Below, one piece after another: positions 8,433 to 12,714 of a stretch of DNA of 12,714 nucleotides; within the stretch, counting starts at the first letter, position 1; every line of letters begins with the position of its first letter. Position numbers and translations under genes: made by a program. The notes below the pieces were generated by a model. The model was not told where the DNA came from. It saw only the letters and a program-made list of their open reading frames with translations, and searched no databases. The stretch is from Deltaproteobacteria bacterium RBG_13_61_14 (GTDB lineage Bacteria > RBG-13-61-14), in contig MGQK01000055.1 of the NCBI GenBank assembly GCA_001797815.1, positions 14,979 to 27,692 on the forward strand, written 5' to 3'.

Positions 8433-9628
8433 TGCCGGACCTTCCTGGATTGGGGAGAGCGGGTCGAACCCGACTGGCGCAGCACTTCCGCCTCGATCTC
8501 GGCCAGCGTCCGTCCGGTGCGGCGGGCGAGGCGGCGGAGGTCATCGTATTCGGGGTGCGCCGTTTCCCTCCGGTCCGGGCGCAGCGCCCACTTCACCCGC
8601 ACCTTTCCGAAGCGGGTGGCCACGGTCTCGGTGCGCCGCGGCAGCACGGTGCGGTAAAGTTCGCGGTAACGCACGCCCAGGGTGGTGGAATGCAGGAAGA
8701 GCGTGCGAAGGATGGTCAAGCGGTCCTGGGGCCGGGCCAGCACCTGCAGAAGCGCGCCCGGCCGGTTCTTCTTCATCTGGGCGGGAAGCACCAGCACGTC
8801 CAGGGCGCCGGCGGCAAAGAGCTGCTCCATCAGGTAATCGAACCGCTCGGCCGGCAGGTCGTCGAGGTTGGCCGCCAGTTCCACCACCACCGTGTCCTCG
8901 CCGCCGGCCAAGACCTCGCCCACGATCAGGCGGAGCAGGTTGGGCCGGCCCGGAAGCCGGCGATCGCCCAGGCCCACCCCGGTCTTCTCCAGGGTCATGG
9001 CCGGCAGCGGCCCGAAATCCTGGGCCAGGGTCCGGACCAGGGCCGCGCCGGTGGGCGTAACCGTCTCGCCCTCAGCCGCGCTGCCGTAAACCGGCACGCC
9101 CCGGAGCAGGGCCAGGGTCGCGGGCGCCGGGAGCGGGAGCAGGCCGTGAAGGCAAAGGACTTCCCCTCGGCCCAGCGGCAACGGCGAGCAGAGCACCCGG
9201 TCCACCCCCAGCGCCTGCAGCCCGGCCACCGTGCCGACCACGTCCACAATCGCGTCCACCGCGCCCACCTCGTGGAAGTGGACCTCCGGGACCGGCACCC
9301 GGTGCACTTTCGCCTCGGCCCGGGCCAGGGCCGCAAAGACCGCGATGCTTTTTTCCTTGACCTCCGGAGACAAGCGGCTCCGCCGGATCAGGCGGGTGAT
9401 ATCTTCGAGGTTGCGGTGGCGGGGACGCCGGCCGGTCAGTTCCACCCGGAGCTTAAGCCCGGCCAGGCCTTGCTCTTGCCGCCGGCGGAAGTGGAGGCGG
9501 TAGCCGGAAAGCTTGAGCCCGGCCAGGGCCTCCTGGATCCCGCGCGGACCGATCCCGGCATCCGCCACCGCGGCCAAGGCCATGTTGCCGGAGACTCCGG
9601 CGAAGCAATCGAAGTAAGCGATACGCAT
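8429..9628 (-). CDS. larC: LarC, nickel-pincer cofactor cyclometallase (nickel insertion)
   Basis: At 399 residues it has the usual length of an unsplit LarC (DUF111 family). In the known pathway, LarC uses CTP to insert nickel into pyridinium-3,5-bisthiocarboxylate mononucleotide, giving the nickel-pincer nucleotide of lactate racemase and related LarA enzymes. Recognisable motifs are the N-terminal YFDCFAGVSGNM (5-16), HFHEVGAVDAIVD (117-129), TPTGAAL (191-197), NLDDLP (254-259) and QMKKNRPG (284-291). The usual GDM of the first motif reads GNM here (N15), a conservative change of possible interest. The frame is intact, unlike the Lactobacillus plantarum gene, which needs a frameshift. The ATG at 9628 matches the family N-terminus but has no good Shine-Dalgarno, and a large hairpin lies just upstream. 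It overlaps the kinase gene by 4 bp. LarE, the sulfur-transfer step, is not in the window. Confidence 0.95.
   Translation of the reverse strand: MRIAYFDCFAGVSGNMALAAVADAGIGPRGIQEALAGLKLSGYRLHFRRRQEQGLAGLKLRVELTGRRPRHRNLEDITRLIRRSRLSPEVKEKSIAVFAALARAEAKVHRVPVPEVHFHEVGAVDAIVDVVGTVAGLQALGVDRVLCSPLPLGRGEVLCLHGLLPLPAPATLALLRGVPVYGSAAEGETVTPTGAALVRTLAQDFGPLPAMTLEKTGVGLGDRRLPGRPNLLRLIVGEVLAGGEDTVVVELAANLDDLPAERFDYLMEQLFAAGALDVLVLPAQMKKNRPGALLQVLARPQDRLTILRTLFLHSTTLGVRYRELYRTVLPRRTETVATRFGKVRVKWALRPDRRETAHPEYDDLRRLARRTGRTLAEIEAEVLRQSGSTRSPQSRKVRQ
8440..8446 (-). promoter_or_regulatory. Ribosome binding site fixing the GTG start of the giant kinase
   Basis: On the minus strand, AGGAAGG lies within the end of larC, 7 bases before the GTG at 8432-8430. 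The receiver-like beta strand (HPLLVVD) begins a few residues later, so later GTG codons would cut into the fold. The 4-bp overlap with the larC stop suggests translational coupling. Confidence 0.7.
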
Positions 9629-9644
9629 CGTTAGAATCCGGAGA

Positions 9645-9770
9645 TCGTATTCCGTATTCCGTATTTCGTATTTCGTATATCGCGACCCAGCGATGGATCA
9701 ATCCCATTCATTTGGCACCCCAATTCAAAACAAACTATACGAAATACAGAATACGGAATACAAAATACGA
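9645..9770 (-). repeat. Inverted pair of GTATTYC heptamer arrays forming a 35-bp-arm hairpin between larB and larC
   Basis: The left array at 9647-9681 reads GTATTCC twice, GTATTTC twice, then GTATATC. The right array at 9741-9768 reads GAAATAC, AGAATAC, GGAATAC, AAAATAC, which are reverse complements of the same family. The 35-base arms 9645-9679 and 9736-9770 match at 31 of 35 positions around a 56-base loop. In RNA read from the minus strand, three of the four differences become U-G wobbles, leaving one C-A mismatch. In + strand RNA only one is a wobble. The hairpin starts 7 bases after the larB stop and ends 16 bases before the larC ATG. There is no U-run typical of an intrinsic terminator. 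The stretch is very AT-rich compared with its surroundings. Confidence 0.93.
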
Positions 9771-9777
9771 AATTCAT

Positions 9778-10527
9778 CTACAGCCGGTTAATCAGCGAGG
9801 CCACGCAGGCCGCGCCAAAGCCGTTGTCAATGTTCACCACCGCCACCCCGGACGCGCAGGAGTTGAGCATCCCGACCAGCGCGGCAAAGCCGCCCTGGCC
9901 CACGCCGTAGCCCACGCTGGTGGGCACCGCGATGATGGGCTTGTTGACCAGGCCGCCGACCACCGAGGCCAGCGCCCCTTCCATGCCCGCCACCACCACG
10001 ATCACCCGGGCCGAGCGCAGCCGCTTGCTGAAATGGAGCAGACGGTGGATCCCGGCCACGCCCACGTCATACAGGGTCTCGACCGGGTTACCCAGCATTT
10101 CCGCGGTCTCCCGCGCCTCCTCGGCCACCGGCAGGTCCGAGGTCCCGGCGCTGACAATCAGGATCGTGCCCTTGCCTTGCCTGGGCACCGGCGCCGACCG
10201 GAGGGTCACGGTCCGGGCCAGCGGGTTGTAACGCGCCTTGGTGAAGCGCCGGCGGATGCCCCGGGCCATGGCCGGGCTGACCCGGGTGATCAGCACGTTG
10301 TCCCGAAGGCGGAGCATCTCGCGCACAATCGCGTTCACCTGGGAAACGGTCTTGCCTTCGCCCAGTATGACCTCGGGAAAACCCTGGCGCAGCTCGCGGT
10401 GATGGTCCACCTTGGTGTGGCCGAGGTCGCCGAAGGGCAAGCGGCGCAGGCTTTCCAGGACGGCATTTTCATCCAGCCGGCCCTGGCGGAAGTCGCGGAG
10501 CAGTTGGCGTAATCGCTTTTCCTGCAT
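9778..10527 (-). CDS. larB: LarB, pyridinium-3,5-biscarboxylic acid mononucleotide synthase
   Basis: The protein has 249 residues, matching the family. LarB is known to carboxylate nicotinic acid adenine dinucleotide and cleave off AMP, the first step of nickel-pincer nucleotide synthesis. The C-terminal half is PurE-like (AIR carboxylase fold): ILIVSAGTSDLPVAEEA (122-138), VVVAGMEGALASVVGGL (177-193), VPTSVGYG (201-208) and a final NSCASGVAVVNIDNGFGAA (222-240). C224 fits the conserved family cysteine reported to bind the substrate covalently (Cys221 in L. plantarum, from memory). The N-terminal part has LGEGKT (55-60), also typical. The ATG at 10527 is preceded by GAGG that shares bases with the cheD TGA stop, 7 bases spacing, so translation is probably coupled to cheD. 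Nine bases separate the two genes. The larC gene follows after the hairpin region. Confidence 0.95.
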   Translation of the reverse strand: MQEKRLRQLLRDFRQGRLDENAVLESLRRLPFGDLGHTKVDHHRELRQGFPEVILGEGKTVSQVNAIVREMLRLRDNVLITRVSPAMARGIRRRFTKARYNPLARTVTLRSAPVPRQGKGTILIVSAGTSDLPVAEEARETAEMLGNPVETLYDVGVAGIHRLLHFSKRLRSARVIVVVAGMEGALASVVGGLVNKPIIAVPTSVGYGVGQGGFAALVGMLNSCASGVAVVNIDNGFGAACVASLINRL

Positions 10528-10536
10528 GGCGGCGCC

Positions 10537-11058
10537 TCAAAGCACGCGGCTCAAGCCCCGGGAGGTGGTGATCCGGAGCGCGCCGGTGCTGGTATCGAGT
10601 TCCAGGGTCCGCCCTTCCTCCCCGCCCACGTCCTCGCCCCGCAGGGGAATCCCCAGCCGCTTGAGGTTCTCTTTGACCGCGCGCACGTTGCGGTCGCCGA
10701 TGGTGGGCTTGACCGGGCCCTGGGAAGGGTTGGGGAACAAGGAGGAGAACATGTTGGCGCCGCCGGCGATCTTGGCTTCCAGCCGCTCCTGAGCGCAGCC
10801 CTCTTCGATCAGGTGCTCCTGAAGACGTTCCAGGGCCAGGTCGGCATACTTCATCGGGTTCCGGGGCAGGTCGCCGGCCCGCTTCTTGGCCTTGGACCAG
10901 GCCGGGAGCAGGATATGGGCGAGTCCCCCGATCCGGGTCTGGGGATCGTAGAGGGCCACGCCCACGCAGGAGCCCAGGCCGTAGGACTTGAGGAGCGCGG
11001 GCGCGCGGGCGATCTTGCATTCGGCAATGCGGACTTTGATGGCAGGGGTTTGCATCAT
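10537..11058 (-). CDS. cheD: CheD, chemoreceptor glutamine deamidase
   Basis: The protein has 173 residues, close to the family norm. CheD deamidates selected glutamines in chemoreceptors and, in CheC-containing systems, binds CheC and stimulates its CheY-P phosphatase activity. Visible motifs are KSYGLGSCVGVALYD (24-38) with catalytic C31, GGLAHILLP (44-52) with H48, KYADLA (70-75), KIAGGANMF (96-104) and IGDRNV (120-125). C31 and H48 sit four positions later than C27 and H44 of Thermotoga CheD, and S25 falls where that protein has T21; the Thermotoga numbering is from memory. Two ATG codons stand in tandem (11058 and 11055), and either could start. No clear Shine-Dalgarno precedes them, so initiation probably depends on coupling to cheC, whose stop is 10 bases away. 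It pairs functionally with the CheC next to it. Confidence 0.95.
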   Translation of the reverse strand: MMQTPAIKVRIAECKIARAPALLKSYGLGSCVGVALYDPQTRIGGLAHILLPAWSKAKKRAGDLPRNPMKYADLALERLQEHLIEEGCAQERLEAKIAGGANMFSSLFPNPSQGPVKPTIGDRNVRAVKENLKRLGIPLRGEDVGGEEGRTLELDTSTGALRITTSRGLSRVL

Positions 11059-11068
11059 TCGGTTCAGG

Positions 11069-11722
11069 TTAATCCCGCCCGGAGCGGATTAAGGGTTCCA
11101 CCCGGCTGGCCTCCAGGATTAATTTGAGCGAGTTGGGGTCGGGCAGCAGGAAGAAATGCCCGCGGATGGTGGAGCCCATCCCGAAGAATTGAGTTTCCAC
11201 CACCAGAGTCAGGTCGCTCTCCTGACCCAGTTCGATCAGGATGTAGTCCACGATGGCCCCGGCCATGTCAAAGGCCAGGGAAGGCACCGAGGGAAGCAGG
11301 GACAAGCCCAGCAAGTTGCCCATCGCGCCCAGGTAAGCCCCGGCCAGGATATTGGCCACTTCCTTGAGCGCGGAGGCGTGGATCTCGCTGAGGATCAGCT
11401 CCGAAGTAGCCGGCTGGCCGGTGAGCAGCGCGTTCAGGTTCTGGGCGGAGTCCCGGGGGAAGATGAGGAGCAAGTTGCCGCGGAAGTCTCCCCAGACCTG
11501 CAAGTAAATGCCCACCACCACCTGCTCGGCCCCGCCGATGATGTCCGGCACCTGGTCCAGCCCGGCCAAGGTCACCTTGGGCACGTTCAGGTTCACGGTC
11601 TTGCCGATCATCTGGCTGAGCGCGGTGGCGGCATGGCCCATGCCGATGTTGCAGATCTCCTGGAGCGCGTCGAGATGGACGTCGCGCAACTGGTCCATAA
11701 TCGAGAGCTTGGGCTTGGCCAT
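11069..11722 (-). CDS. cheC: CheC, CheY-P phosphatase
   Basis: The protein has 217 residues. The CheC/CheX/FliY family dephosphorylates CheY-P using an E-x2-N motif. Two copies are visible: E22-x2-N25 followed by P48 (QEICNIGMGHAATALSQ), and E121-x2-N124 followed by P147 (KEVANILAGAYLGAMGN). Two intact sites fit CheC; CheX normally has one. There is no N-terminal CheY-binding extension or C-terminal FliN domain, so it is not FliY. The start at 11722 is fixed by a very strong Shine-Dalgarno (GGAGGG) that begins at the last base of the cheA stop codon. It is followed by cheD, its known regulator, after 10 bases. The internal pseudo-symmetry of the two halves is visible by eye. Confidence 0.94.
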   Translation of the reverse strand: MAKPKLSIMDQLRDVHLDALQEICNIGMGHAATALSQMIGKTVNLNVPKVTLAGLDQVPDIIGGAEQVVVGIYLQVWGDFRGNLLLIFPRDSAQNLNALLTGQPATSELILSEIHASALKEVANILAGAYLGAMGNLLGLSLLPSVPSLAFDMAGAIVDYILIELGQESDLTLVVETQFFGMGSTIRGHFFLLPDPNSLKLILEASRVEPLIRSGRD

Positions 11723-11725
11723 GGT

Positions 11726-11733
11726 CCCTCCTA
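11726..11733 (-). promoter_or_regulatory. Strong ribosome binding site of cheC merged with the cheA stop codon
   Basis: Read on the minus strand, TAGGAGGG contains the cheA stop (TAG, 11733-11731) and the cheC Shine-Dalgarno, whose last G is 3 bases before the ATG at 11722. The arrangement suggests that ribosomes ending cheA re-initiate on cheC. Confidence 0.8.
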
Positions 11734-12714
11734 AATCAAACCCAGCGTGTCCAGCACAAACACGATCCGGCCGTCCCCCAGCATGGTGACCCCGCTCAGG
11801 CCCGAGATCCGCTCCAAGGGCTTGCCCAGCGGCCGGATAAAGGCTTCTTCCTGGCCGACAAACTCGTCCACCAACAGCGCGTGCTTGCGCTTCTGCACCT
11901 CCACGATCAGGGCCGGATAGGGCGCCGAGCGGTGGTTTTTCTGGGGCAGGTTGAGGAACGGCCGCAGGTCTTGCATCGGGATCAGTTCTTGGCGGTCCAC
12001 GTAATACTGCTGCTTTTGGTTGCGCCGGATCTGGTGCTCCAGGATCTCCACTGTCTTCAGCACCTTGCTGATGGGAAGCGCGAAGACCTCCTGGTTCAGG
12101 CGGATCAAGAGCACGTTGATGATGGAGATGGTGCGCGGCAAATGCAGGGTGATGGCGGTCCCCGAGTTGATGGCCGAGGCCAGGCTGACAAACCCCCCCA
12201 CCCCTTCCACCGAACTCCGGACCACGTCCATGCCCACGCCCCGGCCCGACACCAGCCCCACCTCCCGCGCCGTGGAAAAGCCGGGCAGAAAAATCAGTTG
12301 CAGCGCGTCCTCATCCGACAGCGCCTCGGCTTCTTCCGGCCGCACCAACTGCTTCTCCACCGCCACTTCTTTGAGCTGGAACGGGTCCATGCCCCGGCCG
12401 TCGTCCCGGATCTCGATCAGCACCATGTCGCGTTCCCGAAAGGCCTGCATCACGATGGCGCCGGTCGGGTCTTTGCCCGCGCGCTGCCGCTCTTCCGGGC
12501 TTTCGATCCCGTGGCTCACCGCGTTGCGGAGCAGGTGGAGCAGGGGGTCTCCCAATTGCTCGAGGATGGCCCGGTCGAGCTCGATCTCCTTGCCCTGGAT
12601 CTCGAAGCGCACCTGCTTTTTCTGGTCCTGGGCCAGGTCGCGCACGGTGCGGGGCAGGCGTTGCACCACGCTGTCCAGGGGCATCAGCCGGATGCCCATG
12701 ACCAGTTCGTGGAA
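11731..12714 (-). CDS. cheA: CheA chemotaxis histidine kinase, C-terminal part (5' end outside the window)
   Basis: The frame stays open to the right edge (FHELV before the first internal Met at 12699), so this is about the last 327 residues. CheA autophosphorylates its P1 histidine and passes the phosphate to CheY or CheB under receptor control. Numbered from the Met at 12699, the visible parts are the end of the P3 dimerisation helix (MGIRLMPLDSVVQRLPR), then the P4 ATPase: N-box LRNAVSHGIE (57-66), DDGRGMD (99-105), FLPGFSTA, GRGVGMDVV. The P5 CheW-like domain runs from about 180 to the end and finishes in MLGDGRIVFVLDTLGLI. MGIRLMPL is the middle of a conserved P3/P4 motif, so the Met at 12699 is not the real start. 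P1 and P2 cannot be judged. The TAG stop merges with the cheC ribosome binding site. Confidence 0.96.
   Translation of the reverse strand, partial: FHELVMGIRLMPLDSVVQRLPRTVRDLAQDQKKQVRFEIQGKEIELDRAILEQLGDPLLHLLRNAVSHGIESPEERQRAGKDPTGAIVMQAFRERDMVLIEIRDDGRGMDPFQLKEVAVEKQLVRPEEAEALSDEDALQLIFLPGFSTAREVGLVSGRGVGMDVVRSSVEGVGGFVSLASAINSGTAITLHLPRTISIINVLLIRLNQEVFALPISKVLKTVEILEHQIRRNQKQQYYVDRQELIPMQDLRPFLNLPQKNHRSAPYPALIVEVQKRKHALLVDEFVGQEEAFIRPLGKPLERISGLSGVTMLGDGRIVFVLDTLGLI

Noticed and set aside
8450-9634. Open frame of 394 codons on the + strand opposite larC
   Set aside because: larC is unmistakable on the minus strand. The antisense product has no motif and reflects high GC at third positions.
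9645-9770. Intrinsic terminator or miniature transposable element between larB and larC
   Set aside because: There is no U-run after the stem, no target-site duplication is visible, and the arms are explained by heptamer arrays. It is kept as an inverted repeat without a mobile-element call.
11731-12699. A complete 322-residue CheA-like protein starting at the Met at 12699
   Set aside because: The reading frame continues to the window edge and that Met lies inside a conserved CheA P3/P4 motif, so the gene is cut by the window rather than short.

Overview
The window is GC-rich and gene-dense. It looks like the chromosome of a motile, probably anaerobic bacterium of the former Deltaproteobacteria (Thermodesulfobacteriota, Desulfobacca/Syntrophobacterales-like). 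That placement is inferred from the mix of a CheA/CheC/CheD chemotaxis module, nickel-pincer cofactor genes, a zinc-ribbon protein of the CPKCG...CQKCGVIVAKY type, very large PAS/GAF kinases and a FecR/W-rich envelope protein. No single marker gene proves the taxonomy.

Layout. On the + strand there may be the last codons of an unidentified gene (2-70), then a leader with a plausible sigma70 promoter (217-246), then one long gene (290-2473). This gene encodes an exported FecR-like/DUF6600-like protein with a long Pro/Arg/Gly/Glu-rich tail containing a 120-bp in-frame tandem repeat. It converges on a minus-strand gene series across a 223-bp region (2474-2696) that carries two different tandem heptamer arrays.

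Everything from 12714 down to 2697 is on the minus strand. In transcription order it is cheA (5' part outside the window), cheC, cheD, larB, larC, a 1617-aa soluble multi-PAS/GAF histidine kinase, and a small zinc-ribbon single-pass membrane protein. Gaps are 8-10 bp from cheA to larB, larC and the kinase overlap by 4 bp (GTGA), and the kinase and zinc-ribbon gene are 36 bp apart. The one large gap is the 149 bp between larB and larC. It holds two GTATTYC heptamer arrays facing each other, which can form a 35-bp-arm hairpin.

Function. CheA, CheC and CheD belong to chemotaxis signalling: kinase, CheY-P phosphatase, and receptor deamidase that also regulates CheC. LarB and LarC catalyse the first and last steps of nickel-pincer nucleotide synthesis, the cofactor of lactate racemase and related LarA enzymes; LarE and LarA are not in the window. 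The giant kinase is unusual: a degenerate receiver at the N-terminus, two DHp histidine boxes and only one ATPase domain. The points most worth a second look are the che-lar-kinase gene order, the architecture of that kinase, and the recurrence of 7-bp periodicity in three unrelated intergenic repeat families.
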